From Taibaiella koreensis (GTDB taxonomy: Bacteria > Bacteroidota > Bacteroidia > Chitinophagales > Chitinophagaceae): a DNA stretch of 64,000 nucleotides. Each line of letters begins with the position of its first letter. The stretch's first letter is position 1. The notes under the pieces were generated by a model, which saw only the letters and a program-made list of their open reading frames with translations, did no database searches and was not told the origin of the DNA. Below, in pieces: positions 52,978-61,173 of the stretch. The position numbers and the translations under genes are program-made. The stretch covers positions 372,001-436,000 of the forward strand of contig NZ_QVNU01000003.1 of the NCBI RefSeq assembly GCF_003545715.1, given 5' to 3'.

Positions 52978-54966
52978 ATGATTAAGAAGGGTTTTGTCTG
53001 GGCGATGGTGATGCTGGTCTGTAGCCTGCCTGCCATGGCCCAGGAAATGGTTTTTTCTGCGCAGGCCAATGCGCAGCGGGTAGGTACCAAAGATCAGTTC
53101 CAGGTAACTTATGTGCTGACCAATGCGCAGGGCGCATCGGATTTCAAGCCTCCTACTTTTCCCGGGTGCTCCATTGCCGGAGGGCCCTACCAGAGCAACA
53201 GCAGCAGCACGACCATCATTAACGGACAGATGAAGCAAAGCACTTCTGTCAATATTGCTTATGTGCTGGTGGCCAATAAGACCGGCGTGATTACTATTCC
53301 TCCGGCCAAGGTGACTTATAATGGCAAGGAGGTGGCGTCCAACTCTGTGACGCTACAGGTAGTGGCCGGTACCGTGGCGCAGCAGCGCCAGCGTATGAAC
53401 CAATACGATGATGACGATCCCTTTGCCATGCGCCAGTTTCAGCAAATGTTGCAACAGCAGATGCAGCAGCAGCGTGCACGCCGGCAGCAGCAGGTACAGC
53501 AGCAGAACAGCAACCTGGAGGAGATGGGGGAAAAGAACATTGGCAAGAATATCTTCATCAAGGTAGAGGTAGACAAGACCAATCCTTATGTGGGCGAGCA
53601 GATCACCGCCAGCTATAAGCTGTATACCCGCCTGGCCATGTCGGTGAACCTGACCCAACTACCTTCACTTAATGGTTTCTGGAGCCAGGATTTCCAGATC
53701 CCCAATCCGCCCAAACCCCGGGAAGAGATCGTTAACGGACAGCGTTACCAGGTGTTCCTGCTCAAAAAGACGGCCTTGTTTCCCCAGCAGGACGGTACGC
53801 TTGAGCTCGATGCCGCCAAGGCCGAGGGCATGGTGCGTGTGATCCAGCAGGTGAAAGGACGCAACGCTCTAGCCGATGATCCGGCCTTTGGCTCTTTCTT
53901 CATGGACGATCCGTTTTTCAATGACGATATGTTTTCGGGATACAACTACAAAGATGTACCTGTGAAATTGTCGAGCCAGCCTGTGAAGGTTAATGTGCGC
54001 TCCCTGCCGCTGGCCAACCAGCCGCCATCCTTTACCGGCGCCGTGGGGAACTTCAGCGTAAAGGCCGAACTGGATAAGAATACCCTTAGCACCGACGATG
54101 CGGCCACGTTAACCTTTTCCGTTTCGGGCAGTGGTAACCTGAAGCTGATTGGCAACCCGAAGATCAATTTCCCGGCTGAGCTGGGTGTTTACGATCCCCA
54201 GGTCACCGATACCATTACCGGCCGCAACCCCGCCATTACGGGGAGCAAGATATTTGTTTACGGCATGAACCCGCAAACGCCGGGCGACTACGTGATCCCC
54301 GCTATACCCTTTTCCTATTACGATCCTGCAAGCGGAACGTATAAGACAGTGAGCACGCAGGCCCAGCGCATCCATGTGACAAAGGGCTTGCATTACACAG
54401 CGGCGGTAGCAGACAAAAAGCTTCCCGGTGATATTCACGATATTGACAAAAATGCCTTGTCGCAGAGCAACGGCTCACCGCTGATCCTGAAGGGCTGGTA
54501 CTGGACCTTGTACCCATTGGGCTTTGCCCTGCTGATGGGCCTGCTTGTACGCCGCAAACGACAGGATGAGTACGCCGGTAACGAGGCCCTGTTCCGCAAT
54601 AAAAAGGCCAACAAAGTGGCCTGGAAGCGCTTGGCTGCGGCGCGTAAGCTGCTGCCACAGCAACAGCATAAGGCCTTTTATGAAGAGGTATCCAAAGCCA
54701 TATGGCTGTACCTGAGCGACAAACTCAGCATCCCCCTGTCTCACCTGTCGAAAGACAACGTGGCGATGGAGCTGGAGCATAAGCAGGTACCACTCGCGCA
54801 GATTGACCGCGTAAAGCGCCTGGTGCTGGAATGCGAAATGGCGCTGTACAGTCCCAGTGGCGGGCAGCAGCAGCGCCAGCATACGCTGGATGAAGCCGCC
54901 GGCCTTATCGGCGAGCTGGAAAATGTTTTGAAGCATAAAAATAGTGTATTACAACATGCAGGTTAA
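52978..54966 (+). CDS. batD: BatD family protein
   Basis: The 662-residue protein has a signal peptide (MIKKGFVWAMVMLVCSLPAM, AQ). A long periplasmic region of beta-sandwich type follows (VFSAQANAQRVGTKDQFQVT and YVLVANKTGVITIPPAKV are typical BatD). A Gln/Met/Arg-rich tract lies at about 155-185. One membrane helix at about 507-525 (WTLYPLGFALLMGLLVRR) leads to a cytosolic C-terminus. BatD belongs to the Bat (aerotolerance-linked) system, usually encoded as batA-B-C-D-E with a MoxR ATPase. Here only D and E are present, with the M16 gene upstream. Confidence 0.93.
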   Translation: MIKKGFVWAMVMLVCSLPAMAQEMVFSAQANAQRVGTKDQFQVTYVLTNAQGASDFKPPTFPGCSIAGGPYQSNSSSTTIINGQMKQSTSVNIAYVLVANKTGVITIPPAKVTYNGKEVASNSVTLQVVAGTVAQQRQRMNQYDDDDPFAMRQFQQMLQQQMQQQRARRQQQVQQQNSNLEEMGEKNIGKNIFIKVEVDKTNPYVGEQITASYKLYTRLAMSVNLTQLPSLNGFWSQDFQIPNPPKPREEIVNGQRYQVFLLKKTALFPQQDGTLELDAAKAEGMVRVIQQVKGRNALADDPAFGSFFMDDPFFNDDMFSGYNYKDVPVKLSSQPVKVNVRSLPLANQPPSFTGAVGNFSVKAELDKNTLSTDDAATLTFSVSGSGNLKLIGNPKINFPAELGVYDPQVTDTITGRNPAITGSKIFVYGMNPQTPGDYVIPAIPFSYYDPASGTYKTVSTQAQRIHVTKGLHYTAAVADKKLPGDIHDIDKNALSQSNGSPLILKGWYWTLYPLGFALLMGLLVRRKRQDEYAGNEALFRNKKANKVAWKRLAAARKLLPQQQHKAFYEEVSKAIWLYLSDKLSIPLSHLSKDNVAMELEHKQVPLAQIDRVKRLVLECEMALYSPSGGQQQRQHTLDEAAGLIGELENVLKHKNSVLQHAG

Positions 54967-55741
54967 TTGGTGTAAGCGGACGGCAGGTAATATGCTGCTC
55001 CTTTTTGTATGGCTCCTTTCTTTGGCCGGCCCCGCAAGAGCCGATATCAAGACGGACAATGCTCTGTGGCAAAAGGGCAACGCTTTATATACGCAAAAAC
55101 AATACGACAGTGCGGCAGCCTGTTACGAGGCCTTGCTGCAACGTTATCCCCGCGATGCCCGTTTACACTATAATGCGGCCAATGCTTACTATCGTCTCAA
55201 TAAGGTTGGCGTAGCTATTCTGCATTATGAGAAGGCGACCTTCCTTGATCCCGGTAACCAGCAGGTAAAGGACAACCTGCTGCTGGCGAAAGGCCGTGTG
55301 CAGAATCCCCTGCCAGAGGCCTCGCCTATCTTCTTTGTTGCCTGGTGGAAGGGCTTATTGAAGGCCTTTGGCAGCAATGTATGGGCGGTGCTTTCATTGC
55401 TGGCTTTCGCAGCTATACTGGTGCTGGTATATCTAACGCGCGTAAGGAAGGAGCGGTTCACCCATTCGGGACGCTGGCTTTCCCTGGCTATTGTAAGCTT
55501 GCTCATCTGTGGCTGTATGACCTGGTTCACCTATGATGCGGCAACGAACAGCCACAGGGCTGTGGTGCTGCAGGCCGGAGCAAACCTCCTGGATGCGCCA
55601 CGTACCAACGGCAAAACATTGGGGAGTCTGCCCGAAGGCACACTGTTAGAGGTCAGCCAGGAAGAGGGACAGTTTATGAATGTAAAGCTGCCCAATGGGC
55701 GCGAGGGCTGGGTAGCTGCAACCGTAGCCGGAAAGGTCTGA
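54956..55741 (+). CDS. batE: BatE family TPR-SH3 protein
   Basis: From the ATG at 54956 the product is 261 residues; it overlaps the end of batD by 11 bases, so translation is probably coupled. After a signal peptide (NMLLLFVWLLSLAGPARA), TPR units cover about 35-105 (GNALYTQKQYDSAAACYEAL, then LHYNAANAYYRLNKVGVAIL). Two membrane helices follow at about 140-160 and 172-190. A C-terminal SH3b domain covers about 200-260 (AGANLLDAPRTNGKTLGSLP, GREGWVAA). This domain order matches BatE. A terminator follows. Confidence 0.92.
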   Translation: MQVNWCKRTAGNMLLLFVWLLSLAGPARADIKTDNALWQKGNALYTQKQYDSAAACYEALLQRYPRDARLHYNAANAYYRLNKVGVAILHYEKATFLDPGNQQVKDNLLLAKGRVQNPLPEASPIFFVAWWKGLLKAFGSNVWAVLSLLAFAAILVLVYLTRVRKERFTHSGRWLSLAIVSLLICGCMTWFTYDAATNSHRAVVLQAGANLLDAPRTNGKTLGSLPEGTLLEVSQEEGQFMNVKLPNGREGWVAATVAGKV

Positions 55742-55768
55742 GGCCTTTGCCACAAGAAATATTGGATG

Positions 55769-55792
55769 GGGCCGCAGGTAGCGGCCCTTTTT
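55769..55792 (+). terminator. Terminator of batD-batE
   Basis: GGGCCGC and GCGGCCC pair around AGGTA and are followed by five Ts, 27 bases after the batE stop. Confidence 0.88.
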
Positions 55793-55807
55793 ATGTCGTT
55801 GCCGGCG

Positions 55808-57052
55808 TTATTTATTGGTAAGTACTTTCCAGTAAAAGGAGGGCTGCCGCAGCAGGGCCCGTACATCCAGGTCGGCAAACATGCTCGACAGGGTATTGCG
55901 GAGCGCAGGGCTCTTGTGCGCTTTGTTCACTACCAGGTTGAACAGCCAGGGGTAGCGTACCAGCTTTTGCATGGTGTAGCTGAGCTTTAGCTCGTCGCCG
56001 ATACGACGGAAGAGCACATCGCCATATTGCTCACGCAGGAAGCCCTCGTCGAAGCGTTGCGCCTGCAGCGCCTTTTCCGCAGCTTCCGCAGCAAGCATAC
56101 CGCTATACAGCGCATTGCCGATCCCCTCGCCGGTAAAAGGATCGATAAGCGAAGCCGCATCGCCGGTGATCATAAAATGATCGCCCGATACCTTGGTGGG
56201 CTCTACGCCCATAGGAAGCCCCCAACCATAGATCTTATCGCTAAGCCTGGCATGGGTAAACCGGTCGCGTATATTGGGATTACTGCTGATAGCCTCCAGC
56301 ATGACTTCCCTGAGGTTGATCTTTTTTTTGCGTACCAGCGCTGTATCCATACCGATGCCCACATTGGCTGCCCCGCCGGGCAGGGGAAAGATCCAGAAGT
56401 AGCCGGGCAGGATCCCGTTGAGAAAATGCAGCTCGATAAAATGTTGCGGATGCATACCGGTAACACCCTCATAATAGGCCCTTAGGCCCACAGAGCTTGT
56501 TTTGGATGGAGCATTGCCGTCGAGCAGCTGGCGACGACTGATCCCTTTGTCACCATCGGCGCCAATGAGCAGGCTACAGTGCAGGACTTCTTCTGTTGCG
56601 CCGTTCCGGTAGCTAACGGCATAACCTTGTTCGGTACGGCTGAGGCCGGTTACGGTGGCATTCTGAATAATCCTGGCATGCGGCCCCTGTATCTTGCTAA
56701 AGAGAAAATGATCGAAGTCCAGCCGCCTGGAAGTAAAGCCTGGCGGGCGGTCCTGCTTATGTTTGGCCGAGAAAGGGACATCGATGGACTTGCCGTTAGG
56801 CGCTGCGAAGGTAACGCCAAAGCTGGGCAGGAAGCGGCTTTCATCGGAGAAGATCTCGTCGAGCAGCGCAGGGTCGGCCTTGCGTAATACAAAGGCTGTC
56901 TTCCCGCTACAGCCATCGCCGCATACTTTGTCGCGGGGAAAGGCATCCTTTTCCAGTATGATGTGCGGGATACCTGCACGGCTGAGAAACAGCGATGCGC
57001 CGGCGCCGGCGGGGCCGCAGCCGATAATGATTACCGGTGTGAAAGTATTCAT
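55808..57052 (-). CDS. Geranylgeranyl-reductase-family FAD oxidoreductase
   Basis: A 414-residue flavoprotein. The N-terminal dinucleotide motif is VIIIGCGPAGAGASLFLSRA and the family pattern FPRDKVCGDGCSGK follows. The second FAD motif is DHFMITGDAASLIDPFTGEG. Family members saturate isoprenoid or lipid double bonds, and some are halogenase or menaquinone-related; the substrate here cannot be told. I use the ATG at 57052. The longer frame to 57127 begins MSFRQAQGP, which is the translation of an intergenic repeat and not a true N-terminus. Confidence 0.88.
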   Translation of the reverse strand: MNTFTPVIIIGCGPAGAGASLFLSRAGIPHIILEKDAFPRDKVCGDGCSGKTAFVLRKADPALLDEIFSDESRFLPSFGVTFAAPNGKSIDVPFSAKHKQDRPPGFTSRRLDFDHFLFSKIQGPHARIIQNATVTGLSRTEQGYAVSYRNGATEEVLHCSLLIGADGDKGISRRQLLDGNAPSKTSSVGLRAYYEGVTGMHPQHFIELHFLNGILPGYFWIFPLPGGAANVGIGMDTALVRKKKINLREVMLEAISSNPNIRDRFTHARLSDKIYGWGLPMGVEPTKVSGDHFMITGDAASLIDPFTGEGIGNALYSGMLAAEAAEKALQAQRFDEGFLREQYGDVLFRRIGDELKLSYTMQKLVRYPWLFNLVVNKAHKSPALRNTLSSMFADLDVRALLRQPSFYWKVLTNK

Positions 57053-57100
57053 GGGACTTAGATTAAGGTTATCTGGGTATCCGGATATAGGAAACAAAGC

Positions 57101-57127
57101 CGGTCCTTGAGCTTGTCGAAAGGACAA
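57101..57127. repeat. REP-like intergenic element (GGTCCTTGAGCTTGTCGAA)
   Basis: The segment CGGTCCTTGAGCTTGTCGAA with the following AGGACAAGG carries GTCCTT/AAGGAC and is of the widespread GAGCTTGTCGAA intergenic palindrome type found in many genomes. A perfect ten-base palindrome TATCCGGATA occurs on either side, at 57078-57087 and 57178-57187, exactly 100 bases apart. Confidence 0.6.
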
Positions 57128-57198
57128 GGATGGTGGACAAGCTTAGCAACCGTTATTTAGAAGCAAATTGTATCCCGTATCCGGATAGTCACTTACGG

Positions 57199-57717
57199 TT
57201 ATTCCTTCTCTATAATGTGGAGCAGGTCGCTTTCAATACTCTTTTCGACAACTTCTGTAATGCGGCCCTTTTCTTTATCGTTCTGCAGGAGGATAATGGT
57301 AGGCACATTGGTAATGTGGTAAGCTTGCTCCTCGTGCTCCTTACCGTGCTTGTCGCGGTCCAGGGCATACAATTGCAGTTGCTCTTCGGGATAGCTTGTT
57401 GCTGTCAGTACCCGGTACAGCTCGGGGATCAGCTTATGGGAGTCTTCGCACCAGGTGCCCAGGAACACAATCATCCGGTAATTCTTCAGCTTATCGCTCA
57501 GTATTTCCAGTACCTGTGGATCGGGTTTATACTGCTCCGATTTCTTTTCCAACTGAAAAGCTTTTACCTGGCCGATATCCTCGAAGGTTACCGGACCCAT
57601 ATAGATCACTTCGTGCTTGTTGTCACTTTTTATCATTTCAAAGTCGGACTTATTCTGTGCTGCTGCTCCGGCAGCGATGCCGGCAGCCAGTGCTGCGGTC
57701 AGCATTATCTTCTTCAT
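57199..57717 (-). CDS. Secreted thioredoxin-like protein with CxxS active site
   Basis: The 172-residue protein has a signal peptide (MKKIMLTAALAAGIAAGAAA, Q). The thioredoxin fold covers about 60-172, with the active-site motif FLGTWCEDSHKLIPEL. The second Cys of CxxC is replaced by Ser (C90, S93). The cis-proline loop is ITNVPTIILL. Such CxxS proteins can act as monothiol oxidoreductases or isomerase-like factors, or bind partners without catalysis. It is downstream of the MerR gene on the same strand by 43 bases, so co-transcription is possible. Confidence 0.85.
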   Translation of the reverse strand: MKKIMLTAALAAGIAAGAAAQNKSDFEMIKSDNKHEVIYMGPVTFEDIGQVKAFQLEKKSEQYKPDPQVLEILSDKLKNYRMIVFLGTWCEDSHKLIPELYRVLTATSYPEEQLQLYALDRDKHGKEHEEQAYHITNVPTIILLQNDKEKGRITEVVEKSIESDLLHIIEKE

Positions 57718-57760
57718 TGCGGTCGGTCTGTTTTCTTATGGGTTGTATTGTCCGGCGGGA

Positions 57761-58717
57761 TTAAAGCTGCTCGTGTATCCGGACCAGCATATCCCTGAGG
57801 CTGGTGAGGGATTCCTTAAGGTCCAGTTTCTGGTGTACACCGGTCTTCCCGGCCCTCAGCTTTTCCCTGGCCCCTTTTATAGTATGCTTTTTTTCTTTCA
57901 CCAGGTGATGGATGAGCCGCAGCTCTGCAATATCCCCGGGACTATACAGCCGGTCTCCTTTCCGTGTCGTGCGGGGTTTGAGCTTGAACTCGTTGCTCCA
58001 GAAACGGATAAGAGAAGTATTGACTGCAAAGAGCTGAGCCACTTCGCCGATGGCGTAATATTTTTTATCGAGATTCCATTCGGGCAGGGGCACCACCTCT
58101 TCAAATACTTCTTCCTCCGCATCAGGCGCTTCAACGGGTTCCACGGCCGGTTCCGGTTGGGGAGGGGGCATTACAGAGCGCTCTTTCTTTACTACGCTGG
58201 CCTGCTGTAGGTCAAAAGGGTAATCGCGATGGATCAAAGCCGTATAATCCGTTTGTATCAGCTCGCTTAGCAGCTGCCGGTTGAGCTCTTCGTCGGCAGC
58301 CCTGTCCTCGTCAGACGGGGCGGCCGGGACCTCCGGTGTTTTTTCAGGTTCCGGTGCATTGTCCTCATTGGTTTCTTCAGCTGTTTGCGGCGGCGGGGAT
58401 ACGGCGGCCGGGCCAGGCAGCTCAATAGAGATGAGCGAGGCAGCTATTTCAACAGGAGGAGCTAACGGCGCTGCCGGCGACGATTGCTCCACGAAGGACG
58501 GCATTGCGGTCGCAGGCTGTTCTGCCGCGTCGACGGGGACCTCCGGAGTTGTCTCCGCTTCGGCGGCTGTAGCATCGGGTGTTACCGCCGTTTCGGGGAG
58601 CGGTACTTCGGGCGCTTCGGCGGCTGCAGTCGCTGCTTTTTTTATTGGTTTCTTCGGCGGTTCAGGCTTCGGAAGAAAATCTTCATCATCAAATAACGTC
58701 AATACGCGGGCTTCCAT
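57761..58717 (-). CDS. MerR-type regulator with long low-complexity N-terminus
   Basis: The 318-residue protein carries a MerR winged-helix domain near its C-terminus, at about 217-285 (KKYYAIGEVAQLFAVNTSLI, then KGDRLYSPGDIAELRLIHHL). A short helical tail follows (KLDLKESLTSLRDMLVRIHE). The first 200 residues are mostly Pro/Ala/Glu/Thr-rich and probably disordered. No effector domain with metal-binding cysteines is seen, so the signal is not a classic MerR metal. The -7 box TAAGTTTG at 58741-58748 (minus) lies 23 bases upstream. Related C-terminal MerR proteins are common in Bacteroidota. Confidence 0.87.
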   Translation of the reverse strand: MEARVLTLFDDEDFLPKPEPPKKPIKKAATAAAEAPEVPLPETAVTPDATAAEAETTPEVPVDAAEQPATAMPSFVEQSSPAAPLAPPVEIAASLISIELPGPAAVSPPPQTAEETNEDNAPEPEKTPEVPAAPSDEDRAADEELNRQLLSELIQTDYTALIHRDYPFDLQQASVVKKERSVMPPPQPEPAVEPVEAPDAEEEVFEEVVPLPEWNLDKKYYAIGEVAQLFAVNTSLIRFWSNEFKLKPRTTRKGDRLYSPGDIAELRLIHHLVKEKKHTIKGAREKLRAGKTGVHQKLDLKESLTSLRDMLVRIHEQL

Positions 58718-58899
58718 ATCAGAAAAGATTTGCAGCTAAGCAAACTTAATTAATTTTACAGATTCTTTTGTCCAGGCCAATATGCCATAACAAAGTTATC
58801 CATTTCCGCTTACCGAAAAGATAAAAATGCGACCAACCCGTTTACCGAAGCCAGCGGCGCAATAACCGAAAGTCATTTCCGATGGTTGCGGCCCAAACC

Positions 58900-58907
58900 T
58901 ACTTTTG
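58900..58907 (+). promoter_or_regulatory. -7 box (TACTTTTG) of the TonB-dependent receptor gene
   Basis: TACTTTTG fits TAnnTTTG and ends 19 bases before the ATG at 58927. No well-spaced -33 element is apparent. Confidence 0.5.
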
Positions 58908-58926
58908 CCCTACAAAACAATAACCC

Positions 58927-61086
58927 ATGTACAAATTTACACTATGTGTCCTGTTTACCCTTATCAGCATGGCAGGTTATGCACAACAGGTGCTCAAAGG
59001 CAAGGTTACTGACGATCAGGGTCAGCCCGTGCCCGGAGCAAGCGTATCCCTGGAGAACACACTGGATGGCACCAGTAGTGATACTTCGGGCAATTTTATC
59101 CTGAGCACAACCGAAAAAGGAGCTCAGACGTTGGTGATCTCTGCGGTGGGCTTCGAGACCGTCAACAAGCCTGTAAACGTAGAAGAGGCGACGGTGCCAT
59201 TTACTTTTAAAATGAAGTCGGTATCCAACACACTGGACCAGGTAAGCATTACCGCGGGAAGCTTCGGCTCGGCCGACGGCACTCAGAAAACGGTACTGGA
59301 ACCCCTGGATATTGTTACCACTGCCGGCTCGGGCGCCGATCCTATTGCTGCCATGCAGATGCTGCCCGGGGTGCAGAAGAATGGTACCCAGACCGGCATG
59401 ATGGTACGTGGTGGCGATGCCAGCGAGGCGGCGATCGTGGTCGATGGGCTTACCCTGCAAAATCCTTTTTTCAGCGATGTGCCTGGTGTGCAGCAGCGCA
59501 GCCGTTTCGGCGCTTTCCAGTTCAAAGGCATCGCCTTCAGCAGCGGGGGCTATAGTGCCCGCTACGGACAGGCCATGTCTTCCGTGTTGGAGATGAACAC
59601 CCTGGATATACCAGACAACAGCACGATCAACCTGGGCATCTTTATGGCAGGCTTGTATGCTTCGGGTACCAAGGTGTTTGACGACAACAATATGAGCATT
59701 ACAGCTTCGGCCAACTATACCAATCTTTCCCCTTTCTATGGTATCGCCAAAACGAATTTCGACTTCTACGATGTGCCTAAAGGCGGCGGTGGTTCCCTGA
59801 ACTATATATGGAAAACCAAAAGCGGCGGCTTGCTAAAAGTAATGGGTAATTATTCGCATACGAACTCGGGTATCCGTATCCCCAATCCTTTCGAGGCAGG
59901 AGAAACAATGGATTTCGGTATTAAGAATGATAATGCTTATGGCCAGGCGACCTTCAGGCAAAGCTTTAGCGAGCAGCTCAAATGGTTTACCGCAGCCTCT
60001 TATTCTTACAATGACGATAATACGAAATGGGGAACCTTTCCTACGGTAAGCAAGGAAAAGCGGGCCCAGGTGCGCAGCGAGCTGACCTGGTATGCTTCCA
60101 CCCGTTTCAATATCGTTGGCGGTGGGGAGTTCCAGTATTTTGATGTGAACCGTACCTTTGATACGATACCGGGAGGTTTTACCGAGCGCCAGATCGCCGC
60201 CTACCTGGAAGGCGAATGGACGCCGGTTTACTGGTTGGCTGTAAAACCCGGATTGCGGTTTGAGCATAGCGCGCTTTTAGGCTCCAATACCCTGGCGCCC
60301 CGCCTTTCGGCTTCGGTAAAGACCAGCAAGTACAGCTCGGCATCGGTTGCCGGCGGTCTCGTCTACCAGAATCCCGATAAGCAATACCTGTTGCAGGGCT
60401 ATCGTCCCGGCCAGCAGCTAGCTGTACACTACATTGCCAACTTTATGTATACCAAAGACGATCGTACCCTGCGGCTGGAAGGCTATTACAAAAGCTATGA
60501 CCAGTTGGTGCGCGAATTGCTGGGCGCACCTTACGATCCCAACTCCTACCGGTTCATCAGCGGCGCCGTAGACAATAGCGGTCATGGCTATGCCACCGGC
60601 CTGGAATTGTTCTGGCGCGACAAGAAAAGTGTGAAGAACCTGGACTACTGGTTGTCTTACAGCTTTATCAATACCAAGCGGCTGTACCGCAATTACCAGG
60701 AGGAGGCGACCCCTGACTTTATTTCGGATCATAACCTGAGCCTGGTGACCAAATACTGGCTGGAGAAGCTCAATTGCATGGTCAGCGGTACCTTCAGCTA
60801 TGCCAGCGGCAAGCCTTATTATAACCCCGCCAATCCCACGTTCTTGGGCGATAAAACGTCGTCTTACCAGAACCTGGCGCTGCAGGTAAGCCACCTGCGG
60901 TCGTTTGGCAAATGGTTTGCCGTATTTTATGTGAGCGTAGATAATGTGTTAAACCGGAAAAATATCTTCGGCTACCGCTATTCGGCCGATGGTCAGAGCC
61001 GTTACCCGATGCAACCAGCGTTGTACCGCACTATCTTTGCGGGTATTAATATCTCTTTGAGCAAGTTTGACAAAGATGAATTGTAG
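58927..61086 (+). CDS. TonB-dependent receptor with N-terminal carboxypeptidase-like domain
   Basis: A 719-residue outer-membrane active transporter. After a signal peptide (FTLCVLFTLISMAGYAQ), residues about 20-100 form a carboxypeptidase-regulatory-like beta-sandwich (LKGKVTDDQGQPVPGASVSL). A TonB plug domain follows (DPIAAMQMLPGVQKNGTQTG, MVRGGDASEAAIVVDGLTLQ), and then a 22-strand-type barrel. It ends FAGINISLSKFDKDEL, which is not a classic aromatic terminus. It has no SusD partner, so it is not a glycan-uptake SusC; the substrate is unknown. Two ABC half-exporters follow. Confidence 0.92.
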   Translation: MYKFTLCVLFTLISMAGYAQQVLKGKVTDDQGQPVPGASVSLENTLDGTSSDTSGNFILSTTEKGAQTLVISAVGFETVNKPVNVEEATVPFTFKMKSVSNTLDQVSITAGSFGSADGTQKTVLEPLDIVTTAGSGADPIAAMQMLPGVQKNGTQTGMMVRGGDASEAAIVVDGLTLQNPFFSDVPGVQQRSRFGAFQFKGIAFSSGGYSARYGQAMSSVLEMNTLDIPDNSTINLGIFMAGLYASGTKVFDDNNMSITASANYTNLSPFYGIAKTNFDFYDVPKGGGGSLNYIWKTKSGGLLKVMGNYSHTNSGIRIPNPFEAGETMDFGIKNDNAYGQATFRQSFSEQLKWFTAASYSYNDDNTKWGTFPTVSKEKRAQVRSELTWYASTRFNIVGGGEFQYFDVNRTFDTIPGGFTERQIAAYLEGEWTPVYWLAVKPGLRFEHSALLGSNTLAPRLSASVKTSKYSSASVAGGLVYQNPDKQYLLQGYRPGQQLAVHYIANFMYTKDDRTLRLEGYYKSYDQLVRELLGAPYDPNSYRFISGAVDNSGHGYATGLELFWRDKKSVKNLDYWLSYSFINTKRLYRNYQEEATPDFISDHNLSLVTKYWLEKLNCMVSGTFSYASGKPYYNPANPTFLGDKTSSYQNLALQVSHLRSFGKWFAVFYVSVDNVLNRKNIFGYRYSADGQSRYPMQPALYRTIFAGINISLSKFDKDEL

Positions 61087-61173
61087 TCCCGGTTAACCTG
61101 TTGGGACCGGTACAAGGGCCTTATATTTTTTGATCAACCTGCCGCTTTGCGGCAACAATCTTAACCATCAGCG

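Noticed and set aside
57053-57127. N-terminal extension MSFRQAQGP of the flavoprotein
   Set aside because: It is translated from a widespread intergenic repeat; the FAD-binding fold begins at the ATG at 57052.
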